DNA of 6,665 bases from Methylococcaceae bacterium (GTDB taxonomy: Bacteria > Pseudomonadota > Gammaproteobacteria > Methylococcales > Methylomonadaceae), in assembly GCA_947506075.1 (NCBI GenBank), contig CANNNN010000142.1:1-6665 (forward strand). Reading direction: 5' to 3'. Of the stretch, positions 1-6,127 are shown piece by piece. Under the pieces are notes generated by a model. It was not told the origin of the DNA and did no database searches. It saw nothing but the letters and a program-made list of their open reading frames with translations. The translations under genes were made by a program, and so were the position numbers. The number at the start of each line of letters is the position of its first letter. Positions within the stretch are counted from its first letter, which is position 1.

Positions 1-837
1 ATCACCGCAATTCGCCCGTTAAAGGACGGCGTAATCGCCGATTTTGCAGTCACTGAACGGATGCTCAGATATTTCATTGAAAAAGTCCATCAAAGCAAAC
101 TGCTGCGACCCAGTCCACGCATTCTAATCTGTGTGCCTTGCGGCTCCACACAAGTTGAACGTCGAGCGATTCGCGAGTCGGCGGCAATGGCCGGCGCACG
201 AGAGGTTTATTTGATTGAAGAACCGATGTCAGCCGCTATCGGCGCAGGCTTGCCGGTCGACGAGGCCTGTGGCTCAATGGTTCTGGATATTGGCGGAGGC
301 ACCTCCGAAGTGGCGGTCATATCGATAAACGGAATCGTCTATTCAGCGTCTGTCCGTATCGGCGGAGATCGCTTTGACGAAGCCATTATCAATTATGTGC
401 GCAGAAATTACGGCACCTTGATTGGCGAAGCCACCGCAGAAAGAATAAAACATGAAATCGGCACGGCTTACCCCGGCAGCGAAGTCAGGGAAATAGAAGT
501 CAAAGGCCGCAATCTGGCGGAAGGTGTGCCTCGCAGCTTTTCACTGAACAGCAACGAAATCCTGGAAGCTCTGCAAGAACCGCTATCCGGCATCGTCGGC
601 GCAGTAAAATTAGCCCTGGAACAAACGCCGCCTGAACTCGGTTCAGATGTGGCAACCCGAGGCATTTATTTAACCGGCGGCGGCGCATTATTGAAAGATA
701 TAGATCGCCTGATAGCCGAAGAAACAGGTCTGCCGGTGTTTATCGCTGACGACCCGCTAACCTGCGTAGCCCGGGGCGGAGGCATGGTTCTGGAAATGCT
801 GGATAAAAAAGGCGTTTCAACTTTTTCCCTAGAGTAA
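1..837 (+). CDS. mreB: MreB, actin-like rod-shape-determining protein (5' end outside window)
   Basis: MreB is a bacterial actin homologue that forms ATP-dependent filaments on the inner face of the cytoplasmic membrane and directs side-wall peptidoglycan synthesis. The reading frame is open from base 1, and 278 codons are visible before TAA at 835-837. The family is about 347 residues, so roughly the first 70 (including the first phosphate-binding loop) lie upstream. The ATG at position 61 is internal and is not the start: the 20 codons before it (beginning ITAIRPLKDG) are conserved MreB sequence. Visible hallmarks, numbered from base 1, are VPCGSTQVERRAI at about 45-57, the phosphate-2 loop DIGGGT at 96-101, RIGGDRFDEAI at about 119-129, and the adenosine-binding LTGGGALL at 224-231. 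The C-terminus is full length. It is the first gene of the mre-mrd cluster and is separated from mreC by an unusually long gap. Assignment is near certain. Confidence 0.97.
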   Translation: MTAIRPLKDGVIADFAVTERMLRYFIEKVHQSKLLRPSPRILICVPCGSTQVERRAIRESAAMAGAREVYLIEEPMSAAIGAGLPVDEACGSMVLDIGGGTSEVAVISINGIVYSASVRIGGDRFDEAIINYVRRNYGTLIGEATAERIKHEIGTAYPGSEVREIEVKGRNLAEGVPRSFSLNSNEILEALQEPLSGIVGAVKLALEQTPPELGSDVATRGIYLTGGGALLKDIDRLIAEETGLPVFIADDPLTCVARGGGMVLEMLDKKGVSTFSLE

Positions 838-858
838 TCAAACCATCTATTAATACCG

Positions 859-972
859 TAGCTTGAGTTACGTCTGCAAGAACAGCTATTTACTTCTACA
901 TAGTCTACATGAATGAGGTGAATGTGGACTATGCAGGAGCATCATAGTGACGTGCAGAGCCTAGCGTAACTC
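859..972. repeat. Imperfect nested palindrome, REP/MITE-like repeat
   Basis: This lies in the mreB-mreC gap. The outer arms are GAGTTACGTCTGCA at 865-878 against TGCAGA (953-958) plus CGTAACTC (965-972), with six extra bases on the right side. The core is a 12-bp stem, CATAGTCTACAT at 899-910 with ATGTGGACTATG at 922-933, containing one T-G pair and an 11-nt loop. The stretches between arms and core also pair partly. The outer flanks (GTAGCTTGAGTTACG on the left, GCGTAACTCGACA on the right) resemble the GTAGGTTGGGTTA / TAACCCAACCTAC palindromes dispersed in many proteobacterial genomes; that comparison is from memory. No T-run follows the stem, so it is not a standard intrinsic terminator. 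It could be a decayed miniature element or a structured mRNA leader or processing site for mreC. The structure is certain, the family is not. Confidence 0.6.
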
Positions 973-977
973 GACAA

Positions 978-983
978 TATAAT
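978..983 (+). promoter_or_regulatory. Candidate -10 box upstream of mreC
   Basis: A perfect TATAAT stands just after the right arm of the palindrome, about 95 bp before the probable mreC start. No good -35 hexamer is seen 16-18 bp upstream (the bases there read about CAGAGC), and there is no TGn extension. The match could therefore be chance in AT-rich sequence. If active, it would give mreCD-mrdA-rodA a promoter separate from mreB. Confidence 0.22.
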
Positions 984-1061
984 ATTACAACTAACTGGGT
1001 TACGACTCAAAAAGCCAGTCCTGAGCGCAGACCAAGGATCGCGCCTAACCCAATATACATA

Positions 1062-1067
1062 AAGAGG
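1062..1067 (+). promoter_or_regulatory. Shine-Dalgarno-like site pointing to an ATA start for mreC
   Basis: AAGAGG lies nine bases upstream of the ATA codon at 1077-1079, which is ordinary spacing for a ribosome binding site. It is the best such match ahead of the membrane-anchor codons of mreC and supports a start near 1077 even though the codon there is not ATG, GTG or TTG. Confidence 0.4.
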
Positions 1068-1076
1068 CATCCCGCT

Positions 1077-2171
1077 ATAAAACTTTTATTTGCTACCGGT
1101 CCATCCATCAATACTCGGCTGCTTGTTGCAATCATTGCTTCAGTTGCGTTACTGATAACAGAGCATAGAAGCCATCGTTTGGACTCACTTCGAGCCACGC
1201 TATCTGTTCTTGTCGATCCTTTGAAATATCTGGTTAATCTCCCGACAGTACTGATTGAGCAAGCCTCCGACTCTGTCAGTTCCTTTTCAACATTAAAAAA
1301 AGAAAATGCCAAGTTGCGCGACGAACAATTCATCGACAAAACCCGCTTGCTTAAATTTGACTCTTTAGAAAAAGAAAATATTCGCTTGCGGGCGTTACTG
1401 GAAAACTCCTTTAAACTCGGCGAACAACTGTTGATCGCCGAATTGTTATCGATCAATACGGCACCTTACGAAAATATAGTGGTCGTCAACAAAGGCACGC
1501 GCTTTGGCGTCCATCCCCAACAGCCGGTGCTCGATGCAAACGGTGTGGTCGGGCAAGTTTTTCGCGCATTGCCGTTCAGTTCCGAAATCATGTTAATCAC
1601 TGACCCAAATCATGCAATACCCGTCCAGGTCAATCGTAACGGCCTGCTGACCATTGCGGTAGGCAGCGGACAATTGAACCGGCTTAACTTACCTTTTTTA
1701 CCCAATAATGCTGATATTCGCCCCGGCGATTTATTGATAACATCGGGTTTAGGCGGCACGTTTCCGTCAGGTTATCCGGTCGCTGTAGTCGATGATTTCA
1801 CCCCGATAACCAACAAACCGTTCGTCAACATTACTGCAACGCCCAAAGCCATGCTGGACAGAAACAGAGAGTTGTTAATTGTTTGGAGCGACTCATCCCC
1901 CGTTTCGTTAAGCACTCCGCCAACATTAAACGAAAAAGGTTCCGAAATTAGCACCAGCGCTCCATCCATAGACAACGGATTGGTAAACGAAGCGCCCGAA
2001 GTGAAACCTACGAAGAAAAAAGAGGGTAAGCCAACCACACGTAGCGGACTAAGTAACAAGACGCCCAAACCAGTGCAGTCAGAGACAGCCGGTACCGATC
2101 AATCCTCCCTGAGCGGATTGACGCGCAAAGCGCCCAGAGAGGCGCCGGCAAGGATAGACGGTGATGAATAA
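1077..2171 (+). CDS. mreC: MreC, cell-shape scaffold protein (non-canonical start)
   Basis: MreC is a bitopic inner-membrane protein whose periplasmic part links MreB/MreD to PBP2 and activates PBP2-RodA. With a start at 1077 it would have 364 residues, close to E. coli MreC. It shows a short N-terminus ending GPS, a membrane segment at about 14-28 (TRLLVAIIASVALLI), a coiled coil at about 57-110 rich in K/E/L, the double beta-barrel core at about 119-272 (including ANGVVGQV and PGDLLITSGLGG..PSGYPVAVV), and a polar S/T/P/K tail to the end. The first canonical in-frame start is TTG at 1179, which would delete the membrane anchor, so it is unlikely. The frame is open upstream to a TGA at 948-950 without ATG, GTG or TTG. 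I chose ATA 1077 because IKLLFATGPS aligns without gaps to the E. coli N-terminus MKPIFSRGPS (recalled) and AAGAGG precedes it. ACG at 1002 is an alternative. The gene overlaps mreD. Product certain, start uncertain. Confidence 0.88.
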   Translation: MKLLFATGPSINTRLLVAIIASVALLITEHRSHRLDSLRATLSVLVDPLKYLVNLPTVLIEQASDSVSSFSTLKKENAKLRDEQFIDKTRLLKFDSLEKENIRLRALLENSFKLGEQLLIAELLSINTAPYENIVVVNKGTRFGVHPQQPVLDANGVVGQVFRALPFSSEIMLITDPNHAIPVQVNRNGLLTIAVGSGQLNRLNLPFLPNNADIRPGDLLITSGLGGTFPSGYPVAVVDDFTPITNKPFVNITATPKAMLDRNRELLIVWSDSSPVSLSTPPTLNEKGSEISTSAPSIDNGLVNEAPEVKPTKKKEGKPTTRSGLSNKTPKPVQSETAGTDQSSLSGLTRKAPREAPARIDGDE

Positions 2172-2646
2172 CTACACCAACTCCGGCCGCATTATATTGA
2201 CCATTATCATAGCAATGTGCTTTAGAATCGTACCTTGGCCGGGTTTTTTGACCAGTATAAATCCAGACTGGGTGCTGCTGGTCCTTATCTACTGGGCCAT
2301 TGCCGTGCCGGAACGGATCGGGATATTTCATGCCTGGACTATAGGCTTATTAATCGACGTATTGACCGGAAGAGTATTCGGGCAATATGCCCTGGCCTAT
2401 ACCTTGGTTATCTACGTCTGCTTGTTGCTGCACAAACGTTTACGGCAATTTCCATTACCGCAACAGGGATTTTTTATTTTCTTCTGCCTGCTATTCACCC
2501 AAATGCTGCTATTCTGGTTACAAAATATTCAGCACTCCGCTCAACTGCATGCTTATTTCTGGCTGCCTGTTGTGACCGGCACACTCTGCTGGCCCGTGAT
2601 CTATACAGCACTGCGCCGCGTCCGTTTGTCACGGCGCACTAAATAA
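2164..2646 (+). CDS. mreD: MreD, rod-shape-determining membrane protein
   Basis: MreD is a small polytopic inner-membrane protein of the elongasome that works with MreC to control PBP2. The product is 160 residues (E. coli about 162) with around six hydrophobic segments, at about 9-28, 35-50, 53-68, 72-92, 102-121 and 130-150. The conserved block NPDWVLLVLIYW is at 33-44, followed by PER.G..HAW..GLL.DVL.G...GQ.ALAY, the family signature. The basic C-terminus (RRVRLSRRTK) is presumably cytoplasmic. The ATG at 2164 was chosen over the adjacent GTG at 2161 because AAGGA at 2150-2154 then sits nine bases upstream. The start lies inside the last codons of mreC (8-bp overlap), implying translational coupling. 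Only 17 bp separate its stop from mrdA. Confidence 0.95.
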   Translation: MNNYTNSGRIILTIIIAMCFRIVPWPGFLTSINPDWVLLVLIYWAIAVPERIGIFHAWTIGLLIDVLTGRVFGQYALAYTLVIYVCLLLHKRLRQFPLPQQGFFIFFCLLFTQMLLFWLQNIQHSAQLHAYFWLPVVTGTLCWPVIYTALRRVRLSRRTK

Positions 2647-2663
2647 AACTCGCCATCGCTTTC

Positions 2664-4523
2664 ATGTCCCGTATTTATACCGTTAAAAATAAGCTAGTAG
2701 AGAGCCGCCTGTTTATCAACCGTCTCATTGCGGCTTTTCTGCTGATACTGCTATTAACTTCCGGCCTGATTGTGCGCCTGGTTTACCTGCAAATTGTCGG
2801 GCACGAACACTACGCCACGTTGGCCAAAGACAACAGTATTAAAATCGAACCCCTGGTACCGACCCGAGGCATTATTTATGACCGGCACGGTAAAGTCCTG
2901 GCTGACAACACCCAATCTTTCAGTCTTGACCTGATCCCTGAGCAAATCAGCGATCTTGATGACACACTGCTGCGCTTACAAAAACTGCTGAATATCTCTG
3001 ACGAAAAAATCGACCAATACCAGAAACAACGCAAACGACAAAAACGCTTCGTCAGTACCTCTTTGTTAATCAGCATGAGCGATGAGGACATCGCCAAATT
3101 TGCGGTAGTTAGACCCTATTTTCCCGGTGTTGATATTCAGGCCCGACTGGTACGACATTACCCCTATGCCGACTTGGCCTCTCATGTGGTCGGTTATGTG
3201 GCCCGCATCAACGAAGCGGAAATGAAAGCCCTACCGATCGCCGAATATCGGGGGTCTAGTCATGTCGGAAAAATAGGCATAGAAAAAACTTATGAAACTG
3301 CGTTGCATGGCAAGACCGGCTATGCGGAAATAGAAACCAATGTCCAGGCACGTGCGATCAATACCGTGAACTCGGTTCTTCCTATTCCTGGCGACAACCT
3401 TTATTTGACGCTGGACATCGATTTACAAAAAACGGCCTACGATGCGCTTGGCGACTTCAATGGCGCAGTCGTCGCCATTGATATTAAAACCGGGGGGGTG
3501 CTGGTTTTCGCCAGCCGCCCCGGTTTTGATCCCAACCCCTTTGTTATCGGCATAGCCAATGATGCGTATCAGGCTTTGCAATCCTCCGAGAATCAACCCC
3601 TCTATAATCGTGCCTTGCGTGGCCTATATCCGCCAGGATCAACTATTAAGCCATTTATTGCGCTGGCTGGACTCGAGTACAATGCGATAAACGCAGGACA
3701 CAAGCTGTTCTGTCCTGGTTATTATCAACTGCCTAATGTTAGCCACCACTATCGGGATTGGAAAAAAGGCGGTCATGGCTCGGTTAATATGACCGAGGCC
3801 ATTACCCAATCCTGCGACGTGTATTTTTACAGCCTCGCATCGACCCTGGGTATAGACCGCATGCATGATTTTTTGCAGCACTTTGGCTTTGGTGAAAAAA
3901 CCGGCATTGACCTGACCGGGGAAAAATCGGGCTTAATGCCGTCGCGGGAATGGAAACGCAATCGCCGCAATCAGTCCTGGTATCCCGGAGAAACGCTGAT
4001 TACCGGCATAGGCCAGGGCTTTCTTCAGGTTACGCCGATACAACTGGCCAAGGCCACCGCCACCCTAGCCAACAATGGCAATATTGTTACGCCCTTTCTG
4101 GTGAAAAACACCGAACACACAGATCCTGAAGACCTTGCTATTGAAGAGAGTCACCCGGACAACATTGCGATTAAATCCGAAAACATCAATACCATCATCT
4201 CGGCCATGGTCAATGTTATTCATGACCAACACGGTACGGCCAAAAGCATCGGCAAAGACATTAACTATCAAATCGCAGGAAAAACCGGGACGGCACAGGT
4301 TTTTAACATTAAACAGGATGCCAAATACAACGAAAACGACATAGACTTCAAATTGCGCGATCACGCGCTATTTATATCTTTCGCACCCGCTGATGACCCT
4401 AAAATTGCCGTTGCTGTCATTGTCGAGAATGGAGGACACGGCGGCTCAGTCGCAGCCCCGATCGCGGGGAAAGTTATCAAACAATATTTAGAGGGCACTA
4501 ATGAAAACCGAAACCCGGAGTGA
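2664..4523 (+). CDS. mrdA: Penicillin-binding protein 2 (MrdA), elongasome DD-transpeptidase
   Basis: PBP2 is a class B penicillin-binding protein that crosslinks nascent side-wall peptidoglycan in the periplasm, paired with RodA. It has 619 residues, near the usual 610-640. After a short cytoplasmic N-terminus comes one membrane anchor at about 20-45. The pedestal domain follows, with VPTRGIIYDRHGKVLADN at 65-82 and the linker GKIGIEKTYE at 202-211. The transpeptidase domain carries all three catalytic motifs: STIK with nucleophile Ser326 and Lys329, SCD at 383-385 (the SxD form typical of PBP2, where other PBPs have SxN), and KTGT at 540-543. Cys350, Asp365, His371 and Cys384 fall where a structural zinc site has been reported in a PBP2 homologue. 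No clear Shine-Dalgarno sequence precedes ATG 2664, so translation may depend on coupling from mreD. Its last 23 bp overlap rodA. Confidence 0.97.
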   Translation: MSRIYTVKNKLVESRLFINRLIAAFLLILLLTSGLIVRLVYLQIVGHEHYATLAKDNSIKIEPLVPTRGIIYDRHGKVLADNTQSFSLDLIPEQISDLDDTLLRLQKLLNISDEKIDQYQKQRKRQKRFVSTSLLISMSDEDIAKFAVVRPYFPGVDIQARLVRHYPYADLASHVVGYVARINEAEMKALPIAEYRGSSHVGKIGIEKTYETALHGKTGYAEIETNVQARAINTVNSVLPIPGDNLYLTLDIDLQKTAYDALGDFNGAVVAIDIKTGGVLVFASRPGFDPNPFVIGIANDAYQALQSSENQPLYNRALRGLYPPGSTIKPFIALAGLEYNAINAGHKLFCPGYYQLPNVSHHYRDWKKGGHGSVNMTEAITQSCDVYFYSLASTLGIDRMHDFLQHFGFGEKTGIDLTGEKSGLMPSREWKRNRRNQSWYPGETLITGIGQGFLQVTPIQLAKATATLANNGNIVTPFLVKNTEHTDPEDLAIEESHPDNIAIKSENINTIISAMVNVIHDQHGTAKSIGKDINYQIAGKTGTAQVFNIKQDAKYNENDIDFKLRDHALFISFAPADDPKIAVAVIVENGGHGGSVAAPIAGKVIKQYLEGTNENRNPE

Positions 4524-5631
4524 GCAATTCCACCCGCCGTCAGTTCTCGGCAATATCCTCAGAAAACTGCACATAGACATTCCATTGTTTATCGGCTTAC
4601 TGCTAATCGCGTTATTAAGTTTCACTATCCTTTACAGTGCCGGCAGCCAGGATATGGATGTTCTTATTCGGCAAGCATCTCGCGTCGGACTGGCCTTTTT
4701 GTTAATGACCGCTCTGGCCCATGTTGACCCTTATCAGTTTAAACGCTATTCAGCGCTGCTGTTTGGTCTTGGCATAGTGTTGCTGGTTGCGGTATTGATT
4801 ATGGGGCAAATCGGAAAAGGTGCGCAACGCTGGCTAGACCTTGGTTTTTTCCGTTTTCAGCCCTCGGAAATGATCAAGATCACCACGCCGATGATGGTCG
4901 CCTGGTATTTAGCTGAGCACGCATTGCCGCCAAAAGTTAAACAATTACTGGTAGCCAGTCTGCTAATCGTTGTCCCGACCTTTCTAATTGCCAAACAGCC
5001 CGATCTGGGCACCTCGTTATTAGTAGCCAGCTCCGGCGCAGCAGTACTGTTTTTTGCCGGCCTGTCCTGGCGTTTTATTCTGGCAATCACTACCTTATTG
5101 GCAGGAATGACGCCGATACTCTGGCATTTTATGCGCGGCTATCAGCGCGACAGGGTACTTACCTTCTTGAACCCGGAAGCTGATCCGTTGGGCAGAGGCT
5201 ACCATATCATCCAATCTAAAATCGCTATCGGCTCCGGGGGTATCTACGGTAAAGGCTGGCTGGGCAGCACACAGTCAGAACTGGACTTTTTACCTGAAAG
5301 CTCCACCGACTTTATTTTTGCTGTCTTTGCCGAAGAGTTTGGACTTTTCGGTTGCCTAGGCTTGCTGACCTTGTATCTACTGATCATCAGCCGCTGTCTT
5401 TATATCGCCTCACAGGCTCAAGATACCTACAGCCGCTTATTAGCCAGCAGCCTGGCGTTTACTTTTTTTGTTTATGTGTTTGTCAATATCGGCATGGTCA
5501 TCGGCGTACTCCCTGTCGTCGGCGTCCCATTACCCCTAATCAGTTATGGCGGCACCTCAGTAGTAACCTTACTGGCCGGCTTTGGCATACTTATGTCAAT
5601 TCATACCCATAAGAAATTCCTACCTCACTAA
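4501..5631 (+). CDS. rodA: RodA, SEDS-family peptidoglycan glycosyltransferase
   Basis: RodA polymerises lipid II into glycan strands for side-wall synthesis and forms a complex with PBP2. The product has 376 residues (E. coli 370) and the roughly ten membrane spans of the SEDS (FtsW/RodA/SpoVE) family. Conserved features are GAQRWLDLG at 107-115, PSEMIKI at 121-127 (Glu123), KQPDLGTSL at 165-173, and QSKIAIGSGG..GKGWL..TQS at about 238-259. Next is the loop FLPESSTDFIFAV, whose Asp270 corresponds to the essential Asp262 of E. coli RodA. GVPLPLISYGG is at 341-351, near the C-terminus. The ATG lies inside the 3' end of mrdA (23-bp overlap) with AGAGGG at 4490-4495, five bases upstream, so the pair is translationally coupled. 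It is the last gene of the cluster; no mltB, rlpA or dacA follows on this strand within the window. Confidence 0.97.
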   Translation: MKTETRSEQFHPPSVLGNILRKLHIDIPLFIGLLLIALLSFTILYSAGSQDMDVLIRQASRVGLAFLLMTALAHVDPYQFKRYSALLFGLGIVLLVAVLIMGQIGKGAQRWLDLGFFRFQPSEMIKITTPMMVAWYLAEHALPPKVKQLLVASLLIVVPTFLIAKQPDLGTSLLVASSGAAVLFFAGLSWRFILAITTLLAGMTPILWHFMRGYQRDRVLTFLNPEADPLGRGYHIIQSKIAIGSGGIYGKGWLGSTQSELDFLPESSTDFIFAVFAEEFGLFGCLGLLTLYLLIISRCLYIASQAQDTYSRLLASSLAFTFFVYVFVNIGMVIGVLPVVGVPLPLISYGGTSVVTLLAGFGILMSIHTHKKFLPH

Positions 5632-5653
5632 CATTTTCTTAGTAACCAAGATC

Positions 5654-5675
5654 ACGAAATTTTTCATTTCTTCGT
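5654..5675 (+). terminator. Weak candidate terminator after rodA
   Basis: ACGAA at 5654-5658 pairs with TTCGT at 5671-5675, and an alternative inner pairing GAAAT/ATTTC is also possible. It is followed only by CTTTAAC. The stem is short and AT-rich, so termination here would be weak. It is the only hairpin between rodA and the IS605-like relic. Confidence 0.25.
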
Positions 5676-5705
5676 CTTTAACACTGCGTTTAGCAATTGA
5701 CATCC

Positions 5706-5727
5706 TCCCCCACCTTAAGGAAGGGGA
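5706..5727. repeat. Right-end hairpin of the IS605-like relic
   Basis: TCCCC and GGGGA flank the centre CCTTAAGG, with two mismatched positions on each side, giving a symmetric imperfect palindrome. Subterminal hairpins of this kind are recognised as single-stranded DNA by the HUH transposase TnpA in the IS200/IS605 family. It lies six bases inside the TTGA (TCAA on the minus strand) at 5697-5700. Confidence 0.6.
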
Positions 5728-5758
5728 TTCCTAGTTTAAAAGGAGTGAGTATATATCG

Positions 5759-5848
5759 CTATTTCTCACTGGTTCCTGCTGCTGACTGCCTTATTGCACC
5801 GTTCACTTCACAGGCTAACCCCGTCTATCCGACGGTTATTTTACTACT
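5759..5848 (-). pseudogene. TnpB C-terminal remnant
   Basis: Read on the minus strand towards TAG at 5761-5759, the frame gives SSKITVG, a TAG stop, then TGLACEVNGA, IRQ and SAAGTSEK. The pattern TVG-x-TG-x-AC near a C-terminus resembles the ends of many IS605/IS1341 TnpB proteins, where the stopped position is usually His or Gln (a CAG to TAG change would explain it). Upstream the frame is closed at once by more stops, so no RuvC or zinc-finger motif survives. It is plausible mainly because the right-end hairpin follows directly. The similarity is judged from memory on a short segment. Confidence 0.38.
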
Positions 5849-5859
5849 TTACGGGTTAT

Positions 5860-5914
5860 TAAAAGTTTCACACTTATCGCTTGGTTATCGCTGACGGTGA
5901 TTTTGAAACTTTTA
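5860..5914. repeat. 11-bp perfect inverted repeat enclosing a tandem 8-mer
   Basis: TAAAAGTTTCA at 5860-5870 and TGAAACTTTTA at 5904-5914 are exact reverse complements separated by 33 bases. Inside the loop TTATCGCT occurs twice (5874-5881 and 5885-5892). A further small hairpin, CCGTC-TATCC-GACGG, stands at 5821-5835. Together they form a structured block inside the IS605-like relic, perhaps derived from its guide (omega) RNA region or simply an internal repeat of the element. Confidence 0.6.
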
Positions 5915-6049
5915 GCTTTAAAACTTTAATGCCGTCATTGAGAGAGCCTAAGCATCCTCTGGTAGCAATGTTTAATTTTAACACTAATAGGTAAATGCTT
6001 AATAATTAGTTTTACGCTACACAGGGTAAAGTCAAGAGCATCCTTACAT

Positions 6050-6069
6050 CCCCGCCCTGAACGGCGGAG
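6050..6069. repeat. GC-rich hairpin at the far end of the IS605-like relic
   Basis: CCGCC at 6052-6056 pairs with GGCGG at 6063-6067 around a CTGAAC loop, extended by an outer C-G pair after one mismatch. The surrounding sequence (ACATCCCCGCC..GGCGGAGTTTTGCGG) is of the type commonly seen next to IS200/IS605 genes. It probably marks the left end of the relic, but might be the right end of a second, lost copy. Confidence 0.5.
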
Positions 6070-6127
6070 TTTTGCGGACAAAACTGATAAAACGATAAAT
6101 TATTATTTAGTTTGCAACGGCTACAGT

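Larger units (their letters stand above)
5697..6085 (-). mobile_element. Degraded IS200/IS605-family (TnpB-type) element
   Basis: The interval between rodA and cti holds no intact gene but looks like the remains of an IS200/IS605-type insertion reading on the minus strand. The 3' boundary reads, on the minus strand, AATCCCCTTCC...GGGGGAGGATGTCAA; a GC-rich end hairpin finishing in TCAA is typical of right ends in this family (known for IS608 and ISDra2). At the other side stands a second GC-rich hairpin at 6050-6069. A short TnpB-like C-terminus (5759-5848) is still readable; everything upstream is full of stops in the frame examined and is far too short for TnpB (about 400 residues). No tnpA is present. 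Nothing remaining could catalyse transposition. The left limit (about 6085) is a guess. It could instead be a non-autonomous derivative mobilised in trans. Confidence 0.55.

Noticed and set aside
899..933. Core hairpin between mreB and mreC as an intrinsic terminator
   Set aside because: The stem is strong but no T-run follows (next bases are CAGGAGCATC), so standard intrinsic termination is not supported.
841..1010. CRISPR array or tRNA gene in the mreB-mreC gap
   Set aside because: There are inverted half-sites rather than regularly spaced direct repeats, and no cloverleaf or T-loop consensus is found.
1007..1456. 149-codon minus-strand ORF opposite the start of mreC
   Set aside because: It is antisense to clear MreC coding sequence, the composition is Ser/Arg-rich as expected of a shadow frame, and it shows no recognisable domain.
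2235..2642. 135-codon plus-strand ORF inside mreD in another frame
   Set aside because: MreD in the overlapping frame shows the conserved NPDWVLLV block and membrane pattern; the alternative translation looks random.
5874..5892. Tandem TTATCGCT as a transcription-factor operator
   Set aside because: Only two copies lie inside the IS-like relic between two convergent 3' ends, where no promoter is expected.
5697..5894. 65-codon plus-strand ORF beginning in the end hairpin of the IS605-like relic
   Set aside because: It starts within the GC-rich palindrome, runs antisense to the TnpB-like remnant, has no ribosome binding site and resembles no protein I know, so it is chance open frame.
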